A DNA stretch of 64,000 bases. Source: Hydnum rufescens UP504. Taxonomy: Eukaryota; Basidiomycota; Agaricomycetes; Cantharellales; Hydnaceae. The notes below the pieces were generated by a model. It saw nothing but the letters and a program-made list of their open reading frames with translations. It had not been told where the DNA came from and did not search any database. Each line of letters opens with the position of its first letter. Position 1 is the stretch's first letter. Where the stretch lies: the NCBI GenBank assembly GCA_014904985.1, contig MU129018.1, positions 57,363-121,362 on the forward strand, given 5' to 3'. Made by a program: the position numbers and the translations under genes. Shown in pieces: positions 20,183 to 30,739 of this stretch.

Positions 20183-23041
20183 TCAGTTCGATAACATTTG
20201 TATCAAAGGTAAAGTGATCATAATCCTACCGGCGCTGTCCATCTCAAATCCAAGGACGAAATCTATGTGCCGAGAATCTAGGTCGATCATTCCAACACAA
20301 CCCTCGAACGATATTCACACCCACCAACGTAGAAATCCCCAAATAGCGAGGTCTCCACTTGTTCCAGGAAGTTCGGGTACGTCCCAAGGTCGACACGATA
20401 GAGGCACAATTCCTCACCTTGTTCTTGATCAAAGTACCGCCTTTTTTGGTTACCACTCGAAGTGTAAAGCACTAGTTCGAAGGTACGATCTGAACAATTG
20501 AGAGTGGTGGTCCAGGATCATTCGAGAGGCATATTCCACATCGACAGCAGAGATGCATACCATATCGCGAGGAACAATGTTTACGCAGTCGGAGCTCGCT
20601 CCTGCCTCCTTTCATGAAACTGGCTCCTCTCCTAATGATGTATTCCACCCTAGAAAATCGAACACAGCTTAGAACCCACAGCGCCGAACACTAAGGAGCT
20701 ATCATGGTTACCTGCACTCGCATAGCGATCTACCTGCAACATTCGTGATATAGACCGGTCTCATCATTCTGTCGTCCCGCTCAGCGGGCAGCGCAACGCG
20801 TCTGAACAAGTTCTGCGGTTGAATTATCGAGGAGACAAGGGAGCCAATGCCAAATCGGGCTCCACCGTGGCACAATGCATTTTCACCTCTAGCGGGACGA
20901 ATAATGGAGACAACACTGGAACTGAATTGTTCCTATAGAAAAAGGATGGATAAGTCGTCCGAGAAGTGGAGATGATAGTGAATCCGACCAACGGTTATGC
21001 GTCGAAATAGGTAGTCGTTCGTGGAGAAGCCGCCGACGAGGAGCAATACATCTGAGCCCAGATTTGAAGCCTGCAGATGAGATGCAATAGAATGAAGGAT
21101 CTGGATATAAAAAGATATATGTATGTCGAAGTTCATGGATAAGGCAGCAGGCTCACTTGTTCAACAACAGGACCAAACACCTCACGGCGGAGAACGTCCC
21201 CAGGGATGACCAATTCGCCATGGTCTAGCCCAACGGCGGCGTCATCTAAAATATCATTCATCTGATGTGAACACCAACGACAGGGAACGTGGCTCACGCA
21301 AATCTTCAGCGTGAAGGCATCGGAATCGAAATAGCTTCGTGTCGTCTTCAGGGCCTTGGTAGGCTGATTTCTCTGATCGCGAGAATGACCGGCCAAAGTG
21401 GGCTAGACTTGCTTCATCTAAGTGTGCCGATGAGTAGCGAGACGTGCCTGGACAAGCTCGCGAAAACGCAAGTCTAGAAACAACGATCCACAATAGGAGC
21501 CGGAGCGTGGAACGGCCTCGGCGATTTCAGGGGATCCCAAAGCACGCAGGACGTAGTATGTGGCCAAATCCTAAAGGGCTTTACGTAAATATGCTGCAGA
21601 GGCGGGTACTCGAGAACGTACGATTGTGGCTCCACCGGCGTCACATATCGTGAGGACCTGATCCTGTTGAAATTTGAACTCTGGTGAAAGAGCGAAATGA
21701 ATTACGGAAGCCTCCGTCGCTCTATCCATTCACACAATTCAAGCGTGCGTTGGGATGAATAGTGCATCTGGTGTTGCAAAGAATTAAAAGATCGCACGGG
21801 ATGATGTGAAGTCGTTCCTGCCAATAAGGATCCTCAGATTGAGCTTGAACAACTAGACCCCTGTAGCAAGCCATCAGCTGGGCACGTGATCGACAAGGGT
21901 AGTATAACCACGCTTTAATGGCCGCCCCACGAAGAAGCAACGACGCGTGCAGATCCCACGATGACGGAACAGCTGGAATCGACGATTGTATTGGACGTGA
22001 GGCGAAGGAAGAAACAAATGCAACATACTTAGGTATACCTCGGCATGGCCTTGGTGATGATTAGAGTTCGGTCATCGGAAGCGGAATAATACGCGGCGTA
22101 CTTAGTGAACACGGGCTATTTTCTTTATGAATCTGACTCTTTGTGTGCTAAAGATGGGAATTGAGTCTAGGAGGCGGATGAAATTTTCAAGAATTTGTGC
22201 GCACCGCCCACAGGCAAGCAAGGTAATCTGCCACCACGTCCATAGCATTTTTGGGGGGCTAAAACGAAGCCAGTGAATGGTATGTGGAGGGGACGGCAGG
22301 TTGACTGCACCTGAAAGGATCTGAATTCGAGGACGGACCCCGGTGCCGAGTTCGGATCTAGCCACAACTTGAACCTGCCGATCCCATTTAATTTCGCCTC
22401 CCCCTTACATTAGAGGAACTGACTGCTTACCATTCGGAGCGCACCCATCCTTTCTTCAAAATCATGTCCTTTGCCTCAACACCCCAAGCGCGGATGTCGC
22501 CCAGATCATCATAGACTAGGCATGTGGGAATCTTGGAAAAGGAATGACCAGATCCAGGCGATGCAGGTATTTGGCGAACCTCTCTGGAAGTAGAGGTGGC
22601 ATACGAAGCACTTGAGTATGCGGCACCAAAGTCGATAGAGACGTAAATTTTGATATGGCGAGAGGAACTGTCTGCCACGGCGTCGGGTGGGAGATAAATT
22701 CGTGGTGGGTGAGGGGAGGGGTTTGGTTGATGAGGATCTGGAATGCATGTGGAAAAAGAGACTGGGTCAAACAACGATGCCCACCGACGATCGACTGTGT
22801 TGTGTGGGCTCGTTGGCCTCTCAATGAGGATGGGGAGAGTGGGATACTGGAACGAAGCGGGGTGCTGTTGACATGTCTTTGCATAATCTGAGTCATGGAT
22901 AGGGGGATATGGCGAGTTCTGTTGACTACCCCAGGAGTTAATAGGTGATGGCTCTGAATAAATCACAGAATCCAAAGGCATTCTGCCGCTGCACTCTCCC
23001 TCTTGGGGAGACTGCCCAAGACGCGAAGATGAGCCACCCAT
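20183..23041 (-). pseudogene. H1', Hsp70/HSPA12-like protein, nearly intact
   Basis: Most complete H copy. Exon 1 (23041-22431) is open for 204 codons. It has MGGSSSRLGQ (candidate N-myristoylation start), about 130 Pro/Ser-rich residues, then SIDFGAAYSSASYA (phosphate-1 region, residues 135-148) and KIPTCLVYDDLG plus IRAWGVEAKDM. Donor GTAAGC follows. Exon 2 gives FKLWLDPNSAPGS. Later exons give VVADYLACLW, ICDAGGATI, RFRELVQARL, HGELVIPGDVLRREVF, LLLVGGFS, YFDQEQGEELC and FVLGFEMDSAG; the stop is at 20183. Compared with canonical Hsp70, the GTT after DxG is GAA and the DxGGGT motif is DAGGAT. One base is missing near 21431, just before HLDEASL, where H1 has it; H1 instead lacks a base a few codons later. 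So the gene may be intact in reality. Tail to tail with F1'. Confidence 0.8.
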
Positions 23042-23640
23042 GCTATAGAGGAGCATGAAGTTGTGCGAAAAAGGGATTGGATGTTATAGCTATGCCCCAC
23101 ATACAACTCAATTGATACAGTAAGCGAAGTTCTAGCATTTTCTTGCATGGCTCGAAGGCCATCGGGCAGGATTCTAAAAGACTCGATTTGATAATCGTCG
23201 GAATCAAACGTTTTCTTTCTGGTGCCGGATTAAACGTTGGACAACAGCCTCGACAGGCCCTTCTCGCCATAAGGCTTCAAAACTTGAGGGGCTGGAGGTC
23301 TTGGCTTGATCACAGATCCCTGGGTACTCCGTGATGTGGGGCTGTGAAATGGTGAGATAGTCTATGATGGTCTTGCAAATGTGTCGGTTCTCACGTATTC
23401 TATGCATAGTCCAAGAGCTCGACAAAAATGGGAATCAATAGAAAGACCGCCGGAGGTGCGTTCCGGACAGGATTTACATGAACACTATGGGAGGACCTTT
23501 CATTTCAGCTAGACACCGGGATTGTAGGGGGTGTCAGATTCCCCTTGCGAGAAGGGTCACGAGGGATAGAAAGGTAGAAGGGGTTTCCCCCTCTCCCCCT
23601 GCAGAAGGATGATCCACCCGGCCTACAACGCATCGAAATA
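23042..23640. other. 5' flank of H1'
   Basis: Spacer upstream of H1' with no supported gene. Short frames on both strands look random. Confidence 0.4.
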
Positions 23641-24520
23641 TTTGTCCCTATCGGTAATCAGAGCACAGCGCCGAGCCGGCCTCGGCCGCCTGCTCATATA
23701 TGGTGCGGAGCCTGGTCAATGAGCCTAGGGAAACGGCCAACTAACATTTAGACCTCACCTTCACCGTGTCGCCACAGAACCTTCCCATATGAAGCACCAC
23801 AGCAATGTTCCGGCTCCACTAGGGGATAGATGCAATGGCAGGTACCTTGCCGTGTTGCTGGACTTGGAACGCATTTAGTCTTCACTTACCTGGCCTTCTG
23901 GGACATCACGTCCATGAAAGTCCGCTGCCATTCGCACGGGATATGCTTTTTGTTAATATGGGTAGCGGCCCCCCTCCCGTGGAAGGTCGGCACAATTCCT
24001 CGTTTCCTCCTTACGACCCATGCCGTGCAAGGCACCCATGTGAAGGTACAACCTAAACAGTGGGGGCGATGATTTACGGTTGCCAGATAGAACGTTCGAT
24101 ATTGACCGCGGAGACCCATATCATATCGTAGGGAGCGGAATGTATCTAGCCAATTATGAGGTACACTTGTGGTTCTATTCCCGAGATGCCTCTCTGTGAT
24201 CCACGCTGGAAATTGGATAAGCCTACAAAGCCAAACCATTGCAAGTAATATAATCACCTATCTGCGCCTGACGCTCACACGAGCGGCACGGGATGCCTGA
24301 AAAGCGTGCAGTTGAATTCAGGAGGCGAGGCACCGCAAGCCCTCTTAGAGCAGGATGGCGTGTCACCATCAACCGCACCAAATACAATACGGGAGCCGAG
24401 CTGTTCCCATCTACCACTGCATACGGTACATCAGGTCGTCTAAGAAATCGACTGTGAGGGGAATCTAAAATATTTGCTAGAAGAGCTGGCAGCGTGTAGG
24501 GGATCCACCAACAACAACTA
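23640..24520 (-). pseudogene. hB1, remnant of a second Hsp70-like lineage
   Basis: Minus-strand remnant resembling the C-terminal half of an Hsp70-like gene but diverged from H1-H5. Readable steps, in coding order, are LVVVGGSPT near 24500 (compare LLLVGGFS), LMVTRHPALRGLAVPRL (compare the pattern after the adenosine motif in H2) and a CRSCERQ exon. Further on is RYDMGLRGQYRTFY (compare the SSRYGMHLC region). Its sequence parallels hB2 and hB4 base by base in blocks. Frames are broken and the N-terminal half is absent. It stops about 250 bp before F2, divergent to it. Confidence 0.5.
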
Positions 24521-24766
24521 GTGCAACCTAATTATAAGCTGCTTTGAAGCTTAGGCAATACTGTGTCATCAAGGGAATCCGGTGAGAGGATATCGGCGAA
24601 CACCGACACCTCTCACATTACGTAATCATATCACGTTACGAATCATCTCTGGTATGTTAGGTAGCGATAGAACCTTTTGTATCATCGTTTCTGGTTCCCC
24701 CTCGAATTTTCCGGACAGTCATCTTGCTACCGCCGACAGTCTTGAACGCTCTCTAGAGGAGATCGA

Positions 24767-26627
24767 GTGAACTCGGGCACAACCGGATCCAGTTCCTTCA
24801 CATCCAGGCCGTGCACAGCCATCGTCGACACGACGCCAATGGGTCTGCTTACCCTTCCTCTTGAACTTCTCATCCACATTTTTGCACTTCTCGAGGGACA
24901 TGAGATTGTCAGATGCATTACAGTAAGTCCTCGCGACTCTCACCCCTCTTCATCCCTGAATCTTAAGTGCCATCAAGGTGTGTTCTTACTTTAAGCAAGC
25001 CATTGAAGACTCGATCACACTGCAATATTTCATCAAACTGGACATGTTCGGGTATACTAATGGTCCCGGAAATGTCGATGCCGCACGTCTAAGTCAACTT
25101 GAAAGGCACATTGACGCCTGGAACAAACTAGACTGGGTTGAATCTCGCATAGATCTACCAGCTTGGCGTAGTTTAACAAAGACACTCCGCGGAGGCGTTT
25201 ATGCGACCTCGAATGCTACAGAAATGACTTGCATCCAACTTCCCTCTCTTAGCCGAGGTGTTCCGCTCCGGACATGGAAGCTGACATTTGAACCCCGCGT
25301 CCACCAAACCGAGATCGATCCAAGTAATAATCTTCTGGTGGTTCTGGCCCTGTGAGTGTCTTATGTTCACATGGAGTTATTCTTTTGTTACAACTTATCT
25401 CGAATCTATAGAATGCGCGAGAGCCCACCTGATAGTTTCGCACTCCATCTGCGGACGCTGTCCGACAATATTCCTCATCCAAGTGCTGCAAGTCCTATAC
25501 TTTTTCCGGAAATCCCTCCCTTTTCATACCACGGCCCCTGCAGGATCCGAGTCATGGGTTTTTTGATAGGATTGGCCGACATGGGGGCATTGGAAATATG
25601 GAACTGGACGACAGGCCAGAAAATAACGGTGCGGACAGTCCCCAGTCATTTCCTCCATTATCATCAGATATTTACCATTCCTTTATGGTCTCGGGTCTCC
25701 AGATGGTCAGAGCGGACACCCCCCGGGTCACTTTCGGTCCTTTCGAGTTTTTAAGCACTACATCATTCTTGCTTCCATGCGATGGAAGGCTTGAAGTCTA
25801 TCAGGTCCCTATGGAATCTCCGGGTGCCCCACCCCTCCATACCGCCTCGTTTTGTATGCCGGATCTGATTCCTGGACATGCTTGGATCTGCTGGATCAGT
25901 CATATGCCGCGTGCCTCGCATAATATGGATAATGGAGACCGCCTCGCGAGTCCCTCCTCCCTCCCCCCTCCCCCTTTCCGCATGACCAAGGACAGTCGTT
26001 GTATCGAAATGAGTTGGGTGGTTTATGAGGTCCATTACGCTGGTAGGGAGTCCTTGAACACCCCATTCCAGGTTCCTCTATCTTCTCTCCATCACTCGGC
26101 CATATATCCGAACCCGTTGGAGATCCCCTGGGATGCCTGGTCGAAGGGTGTCTACTTTGTGAAAGAAGCAAGAGGTGAAGTCTCATCCAAGATGAGCGGC
26201 GGGCGACACATACACTTGACTCATTCATCTGATTCACATTACACTGTGTCCCTCCTTGACCTCAACCGATACAGAGCCGGTGCACTGGGTACAAACGCAG
26301 ATTCATCCATAGATGATGAGCAATCACGGGATCCAATAAAATCAGATGTATTTTCACTTGGTGAGATGAGGGTGGGACATCGGTTCCCAGTCCACGTGGC
26401 TTCTCGATCTCTCAGCTTGGGGGGATACCGCCCGAGTCCCCTGATTTGTGATGATGAATGCATCATAATTCACGCTGTACGTTTCCATATTTGTATCTGT
26501 TTTTCATTCCTTGGTGTGGAGCCGCATTCATTGATTCATCTTAAAACTCAAGTTTCCCCCTCCTGAGGCATCGCCGGTGTTTGCGGAGGAGTACAAGTTT
26601 GATAAGTTGATCATTTTAAGCTTCTGA
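24767..26627 (+). CDS. F2, F-box-like protein, intact
   Basis: The one F copy I can read without a defect. Five exons: 24767 (or the better aligned ATG at 24839)-24922, 24978-25351, 25412-25628, 25703-26476, 26553-26627, giving 507-531 aa. Exon 1 is the F-box (LPLELLIHIFALLEGHEIVRC). Exon 2 starts VCSYFKQAIEDS and includes IKLDMFGY, DWVESRIDLP and CIQLPSLSRGVPLRTW. Exon 3 has LHLRTLSDN and ALEIWNWTTGQKIT. Exon 4 has FLSTTSFLLPCDGRLEVY, VPLSSLHHSAIYPNPLEIPW and LLDLNRYRA. It ends KFDKLIILSF. WD/beta-propeller-like spacing (LEIWNW, LEVYQVP) suggests a substrate-binding domain, which is inference. The second intron has a GT donor (25352), unlike its paralogues, which use GC. Function as an SCF adaptor is inferred from the family. 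Confidence 0.85.
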
Positions 26628-27175
26628 CTGTGTTCTATCGAGGGCTACTTTGACATAGACCGAAGAAGACAGCGGTAGGTGAAGAAAAGGTCACAGCCTA
26701 GGGAGGAAACACTCACTGAAATATCAAACTACTTGGCAGATGTTGGGATTTTTCCTCAGGGATTCGAATCCAAGGTGTTCGTCGATCCCGCAGAATTCGC
26801 TAGTGATTTGAATGTAGCAAAGTATAGCCAGGAATCGTCGCGTTCCTGGATCCTGTGGTCCGCAGCCGAGCCCGATCAACATTCCGCTCAGTTTATGCAC
26901 TACATCCCTTAGCTGGAGTGCCATGATAGCCACGGGATTCTGGGTGTCAGTGTGGAAATTTCCTGCGTGAGCACCCGGCGCCCGGCCCGACTGGGCAGAC
27001 ACCATCATTAGCATCAGGAAAAGAAAAGACAGGAAGGTCTTCCCCCGACGGCTCTAGCTGCCAGGGACAAGAAGAGAAATGAAATGGAAGCAAAGGCTTC
27101 GGCTGTTTCTGCGCCTTCCGTGCACAAGGCCATCGCGGCTTTGGCCTCAGTTGTGTATTTGTTGAGACAATGTCA
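26628..27175. other. F2-F3 spacer
   Basis: Intergenic. An open frame at 26679-26909 has no recognised similarity and no paralogue in the array, so it is left unannotated. The end (27085-27112) carries the AAGCAAAGGCTTCGG element seen upstream of other F genes. Confidence 0.4.
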
Positions 27176-27440
27176 ATGAGTGCTAATTTACGCTTCCTGT
27201 CGAGATCCTCACTCGTATTTTTGGACTTCTGGAAGGACCTCAGATCGCCTGATGCGGCGTCGTGAGTCCTTGCCGGTTTTCCCTGCTCTTCATCTCGGAA
27301 TTTTGAACCCTTACTTCATGTCATTGAAACCTCACGTACTCCAATACTTCATCAAACTGGACATGTTCGGCTTCACCGATGGTTCAGGATCTCTTGGCAC
27401 ACCTGCAGTCCCCGCCACACGCCTAAATTAGCTTGAAATA
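27176..27440 (+). pseudogene. F3, truncated F-box-like pseudogene
   Basis: Only exon 1 (MSANL start at 27176, then a frameshifted F-box) and the first part of exon 2 (LQYFIKLDMFGFTDGSGS, RLN) remain. At about 27440 the sequence jumps to the 3' flank that normally follows an F stop. So about 1.5 kb of the gene is deleted, and H2 keeps its normal tail-to-tail neighbour position. Confidence 0.75.
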
Positions 27441-29064
27441 GCAGATTATGAATCCACTTCATCCGCTGTCCAAGAATTACGATCCACACCGAGAAGGCGC
27501 ACTAGTACGATAGTTGCGAGGATGACACGTGACGCTTCCGCACTTCGCCCCCTTGTAAAGGAGTACACATTGAATCTCTACACCCCAATTAAATACCATA
27601 ATCAGTTCAGCAACATGAATATTTGTATCAGAGGCAAATGATCATAATCGCACCGGCACTGTCCATCTCAAACCCAAGGACGAAATCTATGTGCCGAAAA
27701 TACACATCAATCATTTCAACAAGTCTCGAACGGTATTCACTCGCACCAACGTAGAAATTCCCAAAGCAGTGAGGCCTCTGCTTGCTCCACGAAGCTCGGA
27801 TATGTCCAGAGGTCAACGTGACAACAGCACAACTCCTCACCTTGCTCTTCATCGAAGTATCGCCTGGTTTGGTCACCATCCGAGGTGTAAAGCACTAGCT
27901 TGAAAGTACGATCTAATTCAGAATGATAAGCCAGGATCACTCGATAAGAAGGCTCCACACCGAACACAGAGATGCATACCATATCGAGAGGAGCAAAGTC
28001 TACGCAGTCGCAGTTCGCTCCTACTTCCTTTCATCACATTGGATCCTCTCCTGACAATGTATTCTACTCTAGAAATCAAACGCGAATCAGAGGTCAAGGC
28101 ATCAGACAAAAGGAGCCGTTACAATTTACCTGTTCTCGCAGAGCCAAGTGCCTGGAACCCCCGTGATGTAGGCCAGTCTCAGCATCGTGTCTTCCTGCTC
28201 AGCAGGCAGCGTAACGCGTCTGAATACATTCTGGGGTGGAACCACGGACGAGACGAGGGAACCAGCATGGAATAGGGCCCCACCGCCGCACGACGCAAAG
28301 TCACCATCAGGGGGACGGACGACTGCAATACTGGAAGCGAATTGTTCCTGTAAAGAGAGAACGGATAAGTCATCTGAGAAATGGATAGGATAGTGAATCC
28401 AACCAACGGTTATGCATTGAAATAGGTACTCGTTCCTGGAGAAGCCGCCAACGAGAAGCAATACATCTAAGCGCCCATTCGAAGCCTGCACATGAGACGC
28501 AATGGAATGAAGGACCTGGATAGAACCAAAAAAATGACATCTGTGTGCCGCAATTTGGCGAGAAGGCAGCAGGCCCACTTGTTCAACAACAGGGTCGAAC
28601 ACCTCGCGGCGGAGAACGTCCCCTGGGATGATCAATTCGCCATGCTCCAGCCCAACAGCGGGGTCATCTAGAACGATATTGATTCAATCCGAACACCAAT
28701 GCCAGACAGCGGGGCTCACGTGAATCCTCAGAATAAAGACATCGGAATCGAAATAGCTTTGTGTCATCCTCAGGGCCTTTGTAGGTCAACTTGTCTGATT
28801 CCGAAAACGAGCGGACAAAGTGCGCTAGACTCGCTTCGTCCAGATGTACGGGGTGAGTAGCGAGACACGCCTTCACAAGCTCGCGAAAACGCAAATCTAA
28901 AAACAGGGATCCGGAATAGGAGCCAGAGCGTGGAACGACCTCTGTGATTTCAGGGACGCCCAAAGCTCGAAGGACGCTGTACGTAGCCAAGTCCTAAAGG
29001 GCTTCATGTAAATATCCGCAGAGGCGAATACTCGAGAACGTACAACTGTGGCTCCACCGGCATC

Positions 29065-29079
29065 GCATATCGTGAGGAT
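29065..29079. repeat. target site duplication, left
   Basis: GCATATCGTGAGGAT, repeated exactly at 30725-30739. Paralogue H5 has a single copy of this sequence at the same codons. Confidence 0.9.
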
Positions 29080-30724
29080 GATGATGATGATGAATATCTC
29101 GATATTTTACCTGCAACTACCGGCTGCTCCCGAAGGGCGCCAAGGGCAGGGGACCGAAGGTCCAGGGATTGTATATACACAGTATAGGTAAGATAAGAGC
29201 CGCGTCCATAACCGCAGACCTCGAACACCTTCGTCCTGAGGTACCACGTCCAATATCATCTGAGAGTTTGCATTTGTCTCGTGTCTGCTTTCCCTTCGTC
29301 TTCATGGACATATCATAGTTTGAGTGAGGCTTTCGTACGCGGGGAGCACGTGGACGGCTAGCTAGGTATCGGGAGGAGGGCGCTGGCGCCGGACCTCTGC
29401 ATTTTCTGACAGTTTTCGTTTCCTCTCTGCATGGGGTGGGGTCCACACCTGGTCATCGATCTCGATTCCGTTCTCTGGTGCGGGCTGATGGGGTGCTTGG
29501 TTGTTGTTGTACTGAGTGGAAGCACTCTTCGGGTCCCTCTTGGGGGCGCGCTCTTCGTATCGAGATGTCTTGCAAGGTTCACCAAGGACGAAAATGGTGT
29601 GAGCGTCGAAGAAGCGTCGTGCTTCCGGTTCGTGCGTGAATGTAAAGACCAATGAGGCGGAGTTGCTTTGGGGGATCTTGTCTGCGGCTATCAGCCATCG
29701 TGTAGGGAGTGGGCGGATGAAACTGGGGAATTCAGTGACATTCATTGCAATCTCGTCTTCGACTTCAGTTGGGGTGATCTGAGTTCCATCCCCCCGCCTC
29801 AACGGGACGTGGTCGAGTTTCACTCGAAAGTATTGGCTGTCGGGGCGTCCTTGAGCCTTTTCCACCGGCGGGAATATGGCTTTAGCAATAAGGGTCGCAT
29901 AGGGTTGTAGGTCATTGGCTGAGCAAGGGGGGCGGGCAATGGCAATGGGGTTACCAGCCATCGAGTATAGCACAGACATCACGGTAATGTTGTTTGGGGC
30001 GTGTGCCTCACGGAGGCTGCGATTGATGCTGATAACTGCGTCATTGGCGGTCAATCGCTTGTCGGCCGGGATTGGTGGCAAGACTTGGATATTGAGGCGA
30101 CCTGGGTGGTTTCGGCATGTTGGGCTTTGAGGGGGCGGGCGGGCGGGAAAGAGCTTTTTGGCTGGGCCTGTCGGGGTTATGGGTTTCGGACATTCGGAAT
30201 GCCTCCATGTGCTAGGAGCAGAGGGAGTGGGAATGTTGTCTTTAGCATGGTTTCGAGTGTGTTGACTGGCTTTCGGGGTGGGGCTGGAGTTGATTTTCAT
30301 GAACTCAGCATTCGTTTTCGTCAGTTCGGCATTCGTTTTCGTAAGCTCAGCATTCGTTTTTGTGAGCACAGCATTCGTTTCGGTGAGCACAGCGTTCGTT
30401 TCGGTGAGGGCAGCAAGGATGCGCGAGGTCGTCATGTGTTCACCTTCATGAGGTGGAGCGCAGATCTGACGTGTTTGCTTACGGTAGTTGGGGTGAGCGT
30501 CGAAAACAAGCTTGTGTATGTTCCATATTTGAGCAGTGTGAAATTCATCCAGCGAAGACGCGCCATTCTTGTGGATGAGGCCGTACACTTCAGCGAGGTA
30601 CATTGATGGGTCAGAGGAATCAGTCTTCGGGTCGCGTGGGGACGACGTTCTTGCTTGTAAAGGGGTCGGCATAATTGCTGACGGAATGTCCAAGATGACT
30701 GGGAGAGGCTGAAGAGACCGGACG
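29080..30724 (-). mobile_element. LINE-like element carrying ORF1 only
   Basis: Inserted in H2 between 15-bp target duplications. On the minus strand the 5' end is 31 bp upstream of the ORF1 start, and the 3' end is a run of ATC repeats (29080-29092) instead of poly(A), as in several fungal LINE clades. Only ORF1 and about 280 bp of 3' sequence are present, with no reverse transcriptase frame. It therefore looks like an internally deleted or non-autonomous element moved in trans. Confidence 0.8.
29362..30693 (-). CDS. LINE ORF1-like nucleic-acid-binding protein, 443 aa
   Basis: Uninterrupted 443-codon frame. Residues 1-90 include YLAEVYGLIHKNG and FDAHPNYRKQ. Residues 95-132 are about five exact heptads (LTETNAV, LTKTNAE), predicted to form a coiled coil as in LINE ORF1 proteins. 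Then comes a Pro-rich linker, and a C-terminal half with ISINRSLREAHAPNN, VLYSMAGNPIAIARPP and FPSFIRPLPTRWLIA, a pattern I associate with Tad1-like ORF1 proteins of mushrooms. It probably binds element RNA. No CCHC zinc knuckle is visible. The intact frame inside a decayed host gene suggests recent arrival. Confidence 0.75.
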   Translation of the reverse strand: MDIPSAIMPTPLQARTSSPRDPKTDSSDPSMYLAEVYGLIHKNGASSLDEFHTAQIWNIHKLVFDAHPNYRKQTRQICAPPHEGEHMTTSRILAALTETNAVLTETNAVLTKTNAELTKTNAELTKTNAEFMKINSSPTPKASQHTRNHAKDNIPTPSAPSTWRHSECPKPITPTGPAKKLFPARPPPQSPTCRNHPGRLNIQVLPPIPADKRLTANDAVISINRSLREAHAPNNITVMSVLYSMAGNPIAIARPPCSANDLQPYATLIAKAIFPPVEKAQGRPDSQYFRVKLDHVPLRRGDGTQITPTEVEDEIAMNVTEFPSFIRPLPTRWLIAADKIPQSNSASLVFTFTHEPEARRFFDAHTIFVLGEPCKTSRYEERAPKRDPKSASTQYNNNQAPHQPAPENGIEIDDQVWTPPHAERKRKLSENAEVRRQRPPPDT

Positions 30725-30739
30725 GCATATCGTGAGGAT
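30725..30739. repeat. target site duplication, right
   Basis: Second copy of GCATATCGTGAGGAT. The host H2 sequence continues without loss to its right. Confidence 0.9.

Noticed and set aside
26679..26912. 77-codon frame between F2 and F3
   Set aside because: No similarity, no paralogue at the equivalent place of other cassettes, and an overlapping minus frame of similar length.
30001..30606. 201-codon plus-strand frame
   Set aside because: Antisense shadow of the ORF1 heptad repeat region; its RQFGIRFRKLS-like repeats are the complement of the heptads.
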